Part shown: in pieces, positions 17,975 through 25,387 of the stretch | How the letters are laid out: the number at the start of each line of letters is the position of its first letter | How positions within the stretch are numbered: the stretch's first letter is position 1 | NCBI GenBank assembly: GCA_035249985.1 | Contig: DATFFP010000111.1 | Span: forward strand, 1-64,000 | Reading direction: 5' to 3' | Length of the DNA stretch: 64,000 nucleotides | Source: JAICNG01 sp035249985 | Lineage (GTDB): Bacteria; Gemmatimonadota; Gemmatimonadetes; Gemmatimonadales; Gemmatimonadaceae | Notes under the pieces: generated by a model | Told to the model about the DNA's origin: nothing | What the model saw: the letters and a program-made list of their open reading frames with translations, nothing else | The model's database searches: none | Made by a program: the position numbers and the translations under genes

Positions 17975-18035
17975 GCGATGACGCCTGGCACGTGCCGTGC
18001 ATGGGAGAGCAGTCCATTTCGTCAGGGAGGCCATC

Positions 18036-18215
18036 ATGGCAGGAGACCGCGAGCTGATCGAGCCTAACGAGGGCGACAAGCGCTACGCGCGCCGTGACGA
18101 GGAAGGGAAGTTCACGGAGCAGGATGACGTGAGCCGCTCGATCCCGAAGGACCGGGAGACCGACGCCGAGAACGAAAGCGAGAAGGGCCAGGGCGACCGC
18201 GGCGATCGGCGCTGA
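18036..18215 (+). CDS. Small highly charged protein
   Basis: A 59-residue protein with GGGAGG upstream of the ATG at 18036. It is almost entirely charged or polar (KRYARRDEEGKFTEQDDVSR, ending EKGQGDRGDRR) and probably disordered. Similar short proteins with an RDEEG-F-E pattern occur in soil bacteria. Function unknown. The terminator at 18242-18271 ends the gene. Confidence 0.7.
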   Translation: MAGDRELIEPNEGDKRYARRDEEGKFTEQDDVSRSIPKDRETDAENESEKGQGDRGDRR

Positions 18216-18241
18216 CCGTCGGAGTTATCCCCGCACGCGCG

Positions 18242-18271
18242 AACGGCAACACCAGCATCGGTGTTGCCGTT
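18242..18271 (+). terminator. Perfect 12-bp hairpin
   Basis: AACGGCAACACC, 6-nt loop, GGTGTTGCCGTT, placed 27 nt after the small charged gene. No clear T-run. One half of the same sequence recurs near 56182, suggesting a repeat element. Confidence 0.6.
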
Positions 18272-18464
18272 CCTGCATTTCACCGCCCGGGATCAGCCGC
18301 CGGCGGCGCGGTTCAAGGCAGACTCGCGGATTATGTTTCGATTAAGTGTCCGCGTCTACCCGGCGCCGTCGGCACGTTACGCTCCCTCGACAGACCCCCG
18401 GTCAATACGTACAATCGCAGTACGCAGGTCTTCGACCACGGATCATGCTGACACCGCGCTCCGA

Positions 18465-20177
18465 ATGAGTCGCTCGCTCGCCGCTGTCGCCCTCGTGGCA
18501 ATGGCGCTCGCTCGCGACGCCCGCGCGCAGCGGCCGCCCGAGCAGACGGTCCCGGTGACCACCGCGCCTGGGACATCCGCGGCCCGGTCCGGTATCGGGC
18601 GCGGCGTCGATACGGCGGCGCTCGTCCTCGACAAGCGGCTCATCACCGTCTTTCGCTCGCCCCTCGGCGCCTTGTCGCCCAGCGAGCGGGCGGACGCGGC
18701 GGCGCGTCGGATCACCGCCCTCCTCGAGCGAGCGCAATCCGACAGCGTCGAGGCCCGCGCGATTCCCGAGGGCTACCTGATCACGGTCGGCGGAAGCGCG
18801 GCGTTCAGCCTAACGCCGGCCGACGTCGACACGCTGGTCGATCAGCGGCTGCCCGACGTCGTGGCCGCCTCGGTCGCGCGCCTCCGAACCGCGCTTGCCG
18901 CCGAGCGAGAGGAACGGAGCCTTCCGCATCTGCTGAAGGCCGGCGGGCTCGCGCTGCTGGCGACGATCCTCTTCATTGCGCTTCTCCGGCTCATCCGATG
19001 GAGTCGGCGGCGGCTGTCGGCCAGGCTATTGAGGGCGGCGGCGGCCCACCTTCCCGACCTGCGCGTCGGAGGCTTCACGCTCTTTTCGGCGGAGAGCGGT
19101 CTCGCTCTCGTGCGGCGGCTGGTCGACATCGTCGCCTGGTCGGCCGGTCTGTTCGCCGCCTATCTCTGGCTGGCGTTCGTGCTCACGCGGTTCGCATACA
19201 GCCGGCCGTGGGGAGAAGCGCTGGGCGGGTATCTCAGCGAGACGGTGGGTACGCTGGCCATATCGGCCATCAGCGCCGTGCCAGGCATTTTCACCGTCGT
19301 CATCATCCTCGTCGTCGCGCGATGGCTGGGGCGGGTGGTCTCGACGTTCTTCGACGCGGTCGAGAGCGGCCAGGTGGAGGTACCGTGGCCACACCCTGAG
19401 ACGGCGAGCGCGACGAAGCGTATCGTCATCGTGCTGCTCTGGCTGTTCGCGATCGTCGTCGCGTACCCATACGTGCCAGGGAGCGGAAGCGATGTGTTCA
19501 AGGGGGTGAGCGTCTTCGCCGGGCTCGTCCTCTCGCTGGGCTCGTCCGGCATCGTCAACCAGGCCATGAGCGGCCTCGTGCTGATGTATTCCCGCGCCTT
19601 CAAGGCCGGGGACTACGTTCGCGTCGGGGAGATCGAAGGAACGGTGGTCGCCCTGGCGATGCTGTCGACCAAGATCCGCACGACCAAACGCGAGGAGATC
19701 ACGGTGCCTAACGCCGTGGTGGTGAGCGCTTCGGTCAAGAATTATTCGCGGACGGCGGCCGACCCGGGCCTCCTGATTTACACGTCGGTGACCATCGGCT
19801 ATGACACGCCGTGGCGACAGGTCGAAGGACTTCTGCTGCTGGCCGCATCGCGCACGTCGGGGCTCAGGAGGGAGCCGCCGCCGTTCGTGCTGAAGCCGTC
19901 GCTTGGCGACTTCTACGTGGAATACCAGCTCAACGCGGTTCTCGATCGACCCGAAGATCGCATGCAGGTGCTCGACCGACTGCATGGAAGCGTCCTCGAC
20001 GCCTTCAATGAGTACGGTGTGCAGATCATGTCACCGCATTACGAGAGCGATCCGTCGCGCCCGGCGGTCGTACCGCGCGAGCGCTGGCACGCTGCGCCCG
20101 CACGTGCGGCTGAGGCGTCGCCTCTGTCCGGCACGGCGGGTGATGGCCCGCGGGGGGATGGCGCGCGAGGCGCATGA
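18465..20177 (+). CDS. MscS-family mechanosensitive channel, long form
   Basis: A 570-residue channel. A signal peptide (MSRSLAAVALVAMALARDAR, ending ARAQ) precedes a periplasmic region, three or four membrane helices, and the MscS pore and beta domain: VFAGLVLSLGSSGIVNQAMS is the pore-lining helix, followed by GDYVRVGEIEGTVVALAML and ITVPNAVVVSASVKNYS. It releases solutes when membrane tension rises. The C-terminal alpha-beta domain is present. The start is placed at the ATG that begins the signal peptide; earlier in-frame codons give no plausible sequence. Confidence 0.9.
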   Translation: MSRSLAAVALVAMALARDARAQRPPEQTVPVTTAPGTSAARSGIGRGVDTAALVLDKRLITVFRSPLGALSPSERADAAARRITALLERAQSDSVEARAIPEGYLITVGGSAAFSLTPADVDTLVDQRLPDVVAASVARLRTALAAEREERSLPHLLKAGGLALLATILFIALLRLIRWSRRRLSARLLRAAAAHLPDLRVGGFTLFSAESGLALVRRLVDIVAWSAGLFAAYLWLAFVLTRFAYSRPWGEALGGYLSETVGTLAISAISAVPGIFTVVIILVVARWLGRVVSTFFDAVESGQVEVPWPHPETASATKRIVIVLLWLFAIVVAYPYVPGSGSDVFKGVSVFAGLVLSLGSSGIVNQAMSGLVLMYSRAFKAGDYVRVGEIEGTVVALAMLSTKIRTTKREEITVPNAVVVSASVKNYSRTAADPGLLIYTSVTIGYDTPWRQVEGLLLLAASRTSGLRREPPPFVLKPSLGDFYVEYQLNAVLDRPEDRMQVLDRLHGSVLDAFNEYGVQIMSPHYESDPSRPAVVPRERWHAAPARAAEASPLSGTAGDGPRGDGARGA

Positions 20178-20244
20178 CGCACGACCTGGCCCTTTCCCCT
20201 CCTGCGTCGCGCGAGTAAGTAGTGGTCACCCTTTCCCCACCCTC

Positions 20245-20844
20245 ATGGATCACGTGCCGCGACTCTCGGACGATGTGATCGGGCGACGCGAGGCACTGCG
20301 GCGCGCCGCGATGCTCCTCGGCGGCGTGTTGTCGGCACCGGCGATCGCCGGAGTGCTGGCTGGGTGCGACTCGCGCAGCGCCGATGGTACGTGGCGCGCG
20401 CTCACGAGCGAGCAAGGCGATCTCGTGGCGACGATCGCCGAGCACATCATTCCGGAGACGGATACGCCGGGTGCGCGGGGGGCGCGCGTGCCCCTGTTCA
20501 TCGACCAGATGCTCGCCGGCCATTACGGAGACGGAGACCGTAAGCGCGTGCTCGATGGGCTCGAGGAATTCGACGAGCGCGCGCGGCGGGAGTGCGGCGG
20601 CCCTTTCATTAGATGCAGTGCTGACGACCAGCGAGCGTTGTTGACGCGCGTCGACCAGGAGGCGTTCACCGAGGTAGCCGGACGCCCCGAGGTACCCTGG
20701 TTCCGCACGATCAAGGAGCTGACGATCCTCGGCTACTACACGTCGGAGATCGGCGCGACGCAGGAGCTTCGATACGTGGCGGTGCCCGAGCGCTTTGACG
20801 GATGCGTGCCGATCGAGCAAGTCGGTCGCACGTGGGCCGTCTGA
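20245..20844 (+). CDS. Gluconate 2-dehydrogenase subunit 3-like protein
   Basis: A 199-residue exported small subunit for the GMC oxidoreductase downstream. The N-terminus has a twin-arginine-like GRREALRRAAMLLGG followed by a lipobox (VLAGC), so it may be a membrane-anchored lipoprotein. The family region includes EQGDLVATIAEHIIPETDTP, FIDQMLAGHY and FRTIKELTILGYYTSE. Such subunits carry the partner out through the Tat pathway, which fits the GMC protein having no signal of its own. The 313-nt gap before that gene is filled by a palindromic repeat. Confidence 0.9.
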   Translation: MDHVPRLSDDVIGRREALRRAAMLLGGVLSAPAIAGVLAGCDSRSADGTWRALTSEQGDLVATIAEHIIPETDTPGARGARVPLFIDQMLAGHYGDGDRKRVLDGLEEFDERARRECGGPFIRCSADDQRALLTRVDQEAFTEVAGRPEVPWFRTIKELTILGYYTSEIGATQELRYVAVPERFDGCVPIEQVGRTWAV

Positions 20845-20850
20845 CGAGAA

Positions 20851-21127
20851 GCCGCAGATGGCCGCAGAAACCGCCACATCACAAGCATGACCACTGATTA
20901 GCACGGATGTGAACGGCAAAACTGCATGGATACAGCAACTGCAAGACTGTTTAACCGCTCTTGGTGAAAGTGGACGATGGCACGCCGCGCCTCGTTCGCG
21001 CATATGGTGTTGCAGTTCCCAAAGCCTTTGCCGTTGCCGTATCCGTGCAGTTTTGCCGTTCACATCCGTGCGCATCCGTGGTACAAGCTTTTGACGTCGG
21101 AGTGTTCTGCGGCCATCCGCGGTTCCT
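20851..21127. repeat. Palindromic repeat, family R4 copy C
   Basis: Left arm GCCGCAGATGGCCGCAGAA pairs with the right arm TTCTGCGGCCATCCGCGGTT at about 21105-21124. Inner arms near CACGGATGTGAACGGCAAAA (about 20900) and its inverse (about 21050) also pair. It sits between two genes expected to work together, so transcripts may read through it. Confidence 0.75.
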
Positions 21128-21157
21128 TGACTCTGCCAACGTGACCACGAACTAAAA

Positions 21158-22864
21158 GTGGCGCCGCAAAGAAACGAACCTTACGACGCGATCGTCGTCG
21201 GCTCCGGAATCACCGGCGGACTCGCCGCGAAGGAGCTCTGCGAGCGGGGGCTTCGCACGCTGGTGGTCGAGCGCGGGCGGCACGTAGAGCATGGCAAGGA
21301 CTACATCACCGAGTGGCTCGAGCCGTGGGAGCTCGAGTATCGCGGGCGCGGCGAGCCACAGCGCTACGCGCGCGACTATCCCATCCAGAGCAGGAACTAC
21401 GCGTTCGGCGAGGCGACGAAGCATTTCTTCGTCAATGACCGCGAGCATCCGTACGTCAGCGAAGGCGGCGGGCAGGATTTCCGCTGGATTCGTGGCTATC
21501 ACCTCGGCGGACGGAGCCTGCTCTGGGGACGCGGATGCCTGCGGTGGAGCGATCTCGATTTCGAGGCCAATCTGCGCGATGGGCATGGCGTCGACTGGCC
21601 GATTCGTTATGCGGACATCGATCCCTGGTACAGCCACGTCGAGCGCTTCGCTGGTATTGCCGGAGAGCCGTTAGGTCTTCCCTATCTCCCCGATGGCGAG
21701 CTCCTCCCTCCCTGGCCGCTCAACTGCGCCGAGGAGTGGGTGAGGGAGCGAATTGAGCGCGCGTATCCCGGAAGGCACATGACCATCTTCCGGGTCGCGA
21801 ATCTCACGCAAGATCACAACGGCCGTACCCGGTGCAAGGCTCGGAACCAGTGTCATCGCGGCTGCTCGTTCGGGAGCTACTTCAGCAGCCTGAGCGCGAG
21901 CCTTCCGGCCGCGCAGAAGACGGGGAAGCTCACCATCGTCACCGATGCGATCGTCGAGAGCGTGCTGTACGACGAGAAGCGGGACCGAGCGTCTGGCGTG
22001 CGCGTGATCGACGCGAAGACGAAGCAAGCGAGAGAGTACTTCGGGCGGATCATCTTTCTCAATGCGTCGACGATCGGCACCGCGCAGATCCTGCTCAACT
22101 CGAAGAGCGCGCGCTTCCCGAACGGGCTCGCCAACTCGAGCGGCGAGGTGGGTCACAACCTGATGGATCATCTGTCGAAGGCTGGTGCGCGCGCGATCGT
22201 GCCGGGAATGGAAGACAAGTATTACTACGGGCGCCGGCCGACGGGGTGCTACATCCCACGTTTTCGCAACCTCGGCGGTCGCAGAGACGAGAAGGTGAAC
22301 TTCTTGCGCGGCTATGGAATTCAGGTGGGTGTCGGCCGGAGCGGCTGGGCGCGCGGTTGGGGGATGCCGGGCCTGGGCGTGGAGCTCAAGGAGAAGCTGC
22401 GCGAGCCGGGCGCGTGGGGCATCTCGATGCAGGGCTACAGCGAGTGCCTGCCGCGGCACGAGAATTACGTGGATCTCGACCCCGAGCGAAAGGATCAGTG
22501 GGGTCTTCCCGTGCCGCGCATTCACTGGTCGTGGAGCGAGAACGAGAAGGCGATGCGCGAGGACGCGAAGATGCAGTCGGCCGAGATGCTGGAGGCGGCG
22601 GGGTGTCGGGAGGTGCAGATCTATGACGACGACGCGCCGATGGGGTTCAGCGTGCACGAGATGGGGACGGCGCGCATGGGGCGTGACCCGAAGACGTCGG
22701 TGCTCAACGCGCACAACCAGGCGCACGACGTGCCCAACCTCTTCATTACGGACGGTGCCTGCATGACGAGCTCGGCGTGTCAGAATCCGTCGCTGACGTA
22801 CATGGCGCTCACCGCACGAGCGGCAGACTATGCGGTGAGAGAGATGGCGAGACGCAGCCTATGA
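21158..22864 (+). CDS. GMC-family FAD oxidoreductase (large subunit)
   Basis: A 568-residue FAD-dependent alcohol or sugar dehydrogenase-like enzyme. The Rossmann dinucleotide motif VVGSGITGGLAAKELCERG is at residues about 11-29, with the family sequences YHLGGRSLLWGRGCLRWSD and LFITDGACMTSSACQNPSLT, the Asn-Pro region near the active site. FSVHEMGTARMG is the second C-terminal signature. It pairs with the subunit-3 gene upstream, as in gluconate 2-dehydrogenase complexes, although no cytochrome subunit is nearby. The start is GTG without a clear Shine-Dalgarno. The stop overlaps the next start (ATGA). Confidence 0.92.
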   Translation: MAPQRNEPYDAIVVGSGITGGLAAKELCERGLRTLVVERGRHVEHGKDYITEWLEPWELEYRGRGEPQRYARDYPIQSRNYAFGEATKHFFVNDREHPYVSEGGGQDFRWIRGYHLGGRSLLWGRGCLRWSDLDFEANLRDGHGVDWPIRYADIDPWYSHVERFAGIAGEPLGLPYLPDGELLPPWPLNCAEEWVRERIERAYPGRHMTIFRVANLTQDHNGRTRCKARNQCHRGCSFGSYFSSLSASLPAAQKTGKLTIVTDAIVESVLYDEKRDRASGVRVIDAKTKQAREYFGRIIFLNASTIGTAQILLNSKSARFPNGLANSSGEVGHNLMDHLSKAGARAIVPGMEDKYYYGRRPTGCYIPRFRNLGGRRDEKVNFLRGYGIQVGVGRSGWARGWGMPGLGVELKEKLREPGAWGISMQGYSECLPRHENYVDLDPERKDQWGLPVPRIHWSWSENEKAMREDAKMQSAEMLEAAGCREVQIYDDDAPMGFSVHEMGTARMGRDPKTSVLNAHNQAHDVPNLFITDGACMTSSACQNPSLTYMALTARAADYAVREMARRSL

Positions 22865-23819
22865 GGTCGGGGATAGCGGAGTGCCCAAGGGGCGCCCGCG
22901 CAATCCGCAATCGTCTTTCCCGTCGCGAGTTTCTCCAATCCTCAGCGTTCGCGCTGCTCGGGGCCTGTGCCAGTGCTCCGCGCGTCAGCGCCGAAAAGCG
23001 CCGCCCGCTCGGTTCTCGACCCTCGGCTGTCCAACGTGGAGCCTGGGCCAAATCCTCGACTTCGCCGAGCGGAACGGCTTTGTGGCGATCGAGCTGCGCG
23101 GGTTGCAGGACAAGATCGACATCACGCAACACCCCGATCTCGCGCCGGCGCGACTCCCGAGGCTGAAACAGCAGCTCGCCGATCGCGGGCTCACCGTCGC
23201 GTGCCTCGGCGCCTCGGCACGCATGCACGACATGGATGCCGCGCAGCTCGATGAAGCAGGGCGCTACATCGACCTCGCGTCTGCGCTCGGCACGCCATAC
23301 GTCCGGGTGTTCGGCGACCGCTACGTGGAAGGCGAGACGCGGGAGGCCACACGCGAGCGCATCGCGGCAAACCTCCGCCGAGTCGGTGAGCGCGCGCATG
23401 ACCGGGGTGTTACGGTGCTCATCGAGTCGCATGGCGATTTCACCGATTCACCCTCGCTGCTCGACATTCTCGAGCGAGCCAACTCACCGGCGGTGGCACT
23501 GCTCTGGGACGCGCACCACACGTTCGTCGCATCCGGCGAGGCTCCCGAGGAAACCGTTAGGCAGCTCGGCCGGTGGATTCGGCATACGCACCTCAAGGAT
23601 TCCGTCGCGGTGCCCTCGGGCCGAAAGTACGTGCTCACCGGGGGTGGGGAGGTGCCGGGCAGGCGGCAGGTCGAGACGCTGGCGAAAACGGGGTATCGCG
23701 GGTTCTACAGCTTCGAGTGGGAGAAGCGTTGGCACCCGGACATCGAGGAGCCGGAGGTCGCGATTCGCCAGTACGCGGAAGTCGGGAGCGAGTACCTGCG
23801 CGGCGCCGGCGTGCGGTGA
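22861..23819 (+). pseudogene. Frameshifted TIM-barrel sugar-phosphate isomerase/epimerase-like gene
   Basis: The ATG overlaps the GMC stop and opens a frame with a Tat-type signal (RLSRREFLQSSAFALLGACA). After KRRPLG the frame is lost. In another frame, FSTLGCPTWSLGQILDFAE continues through the whole AP-endonuclease-2-type TIM barrel to 23819. The intact paralogue at 52499-53422 shows one extra base at this point, so a one-base deletion near 23011-23020 explains the break. Barrel motifs remain good: VTVLIESHGDFTDSPSLLDI, LLWDAHHTF and IRHTHLKDS. Either the gene is newly broken, an internal start yields a cytoplasmic protein, or this is a sequencing error. Confidence 0.82.
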
Positions 23820-23823
23820 GCGC

Positions 23824-24188
23824 CTAACCGCGCGCGTAGACGGCGACGCGCCAGAGGAACGCGTTCGCGACCGACCGGAGCCTGAAGCCCTGCCGCCGCA
23901 CCGCGGCATCGATCGCAGCCGTCGAATGGATGTACGACCGGAACGGGTCGCCACGGAGCCGGCACACGACGTTGCCCAACGCGGACATGACTTTCACTCC
24001 CGGACGCTCGCGAGGAAACACCGCTCCGTAGAGCCGCCGAGCCTTGCCCGCGGACGCGGCGACGAGCGCCTCCATGTCGGGGTAGCAGCAGATGACGCGG
24101 TCGAGCGTGACGACATCGGCGGCCGGAACCGTATCGGCGAGCGCCACGAAGTCTCCGTGCACGAACGTCACCCGGTCGGCGTGTCCTC
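23824..24188 (-). pseudogene. Truncated methyltransferase, C-terminal half
   Basis: About 120 codons match the C-terminal part of the methyltransferase at 5576-6220 (ADVVTLDRVICCYPDME, RLYGAVFPRER, PFRSYIHSTAAIDA and the final WRVAVYARG). Homology begins at RGHADRVTFV and stops abruptly at 24188; SAM-binding motif I is missing. An internal ATG could yield 115 residues, but the product could not bind SAM normally. The stop is five bases after the TIM-barrel gene, in convergent orientation. Confidence 0.85.
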
Positions 24189-24405
24189 GTCATCTGTGGC
24201 CATTCGGACCAAAGGCCGACGCCTTGGTCTTCAAGGGTGCCCGTCCCGTTGCGGCGTTCTGCGGTTACATCGGCTCGTTGAGCATGCACTCCGTAACTCA
24301 GCCGCAATCCACCAGGGTAAGACGAAAGTGCGTCGCTCCTCGTGGGCGAATATTGCGACGGTACGCGTAACAGTGGTAATACTCGGCGACCCCACAGGAG
24401 CCATC

Positions 24406-24789
24406 ATGTCCGAGATGGGCACGTTTCGTATCGAGGTCGAAGTCGAGAACCCAACACGCCGTGGCGACCGCCGGCGCGTGACCGGCGTCCTGGTCGACAC
24501 CGGCGCCGAGCTGTCGTCATTTCCGGGCGACCTGCTCGAGGCCCTCGGCATTGAACGCTATTCGCGAATGCGATTTCGTCAGGCGAATGGCACTCTTCTC
24601 GAGCGATGGGTGGGACCAGCGTTCATTCACGCCGCTGGGAAGCGAACCACCGATGACGTGGTGTTCGGCGAGCCGGGCGATCTCGTGCTGTTGGGCGCGC
24701 GATCGCTTGAAGGGTTGAACCTTCGTGTGGAGCCCGCGAGCCGGCAGCTGGTAGACGCCGGGCCCATGCCCGCCGCCGCCCTCGCATAA
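24406..24789 (+). CDS. Retropepsin-like (clan AA) aspartic protease domain protein
   Basis: A 127-residue single-domain protein with the aspartyl signature VTGVLVDTGAELSSFPGDLL (Asp-Thr-Gly near residue 32), strand FRIEVEVENP before it, and the LVLLGARSLEGLNLRV region at the place of the family's second conserved motif. Retropepsin-type enzymes of this size act as dimers. AGGAG lies 5 nt upstream of the ATG. Cytoplasmic, no signal peptide. It sits inside a region of broken duplicates, so it may have arrived with the insertion that separated them. Confidence 0.8.
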   Translation: MSEMGTFRIEVEVENPTRRGDRRRVTGVLVDTGAELSSFPGDLLEALGIERYSRMRFRQANGTLLERWVGPAFIHAAGKRTTDDVVFGEPGDLVLLGARSLEGLNLRVEPASRQLVDAGPMPAAALA

Positions 24790-24798
24790 GGTGTCAGT

Positions 24799-24827
24799 GG
24801 GCGCCGCCGGCTCAGCCGGCGGCGCCC
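24799..24827 (+). terminator. Perfect 13-bp GC hairpin
   Basis: GGGCGCCGCCGGC, loop TCA, GCCGGCGGCGCCC, beginning 9 nt after the aspartic-protease stop codon. No T-run, as is common in high-GC bacteria. Confidence 0.7.
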
Positions 24828-24839
24828 TCGTGCATTCGG

Positions 24840-24893
24840 CTACCGCGTGGCGGTCAACGGACCAAGCTCATCCTGAATCGCCTTCGGCGGATC
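24840..24893 (-). pseudogene. Remnant of the 3' end of a serine-protease gene
   Basis: Read on the minus strand, the last codons are PKAIQDELGPLTATR and stop. The intact S1 protease at 53576-54634 ends PLKSIQDELGALTATR. The DNA match continues a few bases beyond the stop codon. Nothing else of the protease is present, so this is the scar of a lost copy. Confidence 0.8.
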
Positions 24894-24897
24894 GGAA

Positions 24898-25158
24898 ATG
24901 GAACACATGCGCGTCCGCGGGAAGCTCCTCGACCTCCTGCTGAATATTGCCCGCGAGGACCAACTCGATTGGCCGGCCCTGGTCTACATCTTCGTCATCT
25001 CGCAGCCGCGGGCGAGCACTCTTCTCAATCGCCACATCGGGAAGTTCAATAGCGAGACCCTCATCGACATGCTCGCTCGGGTCGGCGTCCGCGTGGAGGT
25101 CAGGCCAGCATCACGGGATCGCTACCGACGCTTCAACGTTCCTCTGCGAGGCCGCTAG
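24898..25158 (+). CDS. Xre-type helix-turn-helix protein, orphan antitoxin-like
   Basis: An 86-residue protein related to HigA-like Xre antitoxins: the recognition region reads SQPRASTLLNRHIGKFNSET and is followed by LIDMLARVGVRVEVRP, the usual C-terminal half. No toxin gene is adjacent; 25159-25387 downstream has no convincing gene. The N-terminus is atypical and there is no clear ribosome-binding site, so it may be a degenerate or silent copy. It begins just after the protease remnant. Confidence 0.65.
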   Translation: MEHMRVRGKLLDLLLNIAREDQLDWPALVYIFVISQPRASTLLNRHIGKFNSETLIDMLARVGVRVEVRPASRDRYRRFNVPLRGR

Positions 25159-25387
25159 GTGTGTTAGGGAGGGCCTCATGCAAGTATTTGTATTAGCGTT
25201 GCCGGCCAAGACACTCTCGAACCGGCGCCCCGCATCATCGACCGCGTTCCCCCGCGAGACTGGCGCGCACGCAGAGCATCGCGATCGCCGTATGCGCGTC
25301 CACGTCCCGTGACCACGCCACGGGACGACGTGATCTCGGTGCGCGTCCGCGATCTGTCGGAGCTCTTCCACTCGATGGATCCGGGCC

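Noticed and set aside
21671..22726. Long minus-strand open frame opposite the GMC oxidoreductase gene
   Set aside because: The opposite strand codes a complete, well-matched GMC enzyme; the antisense frame is low in complexity and has no recognisable motif.
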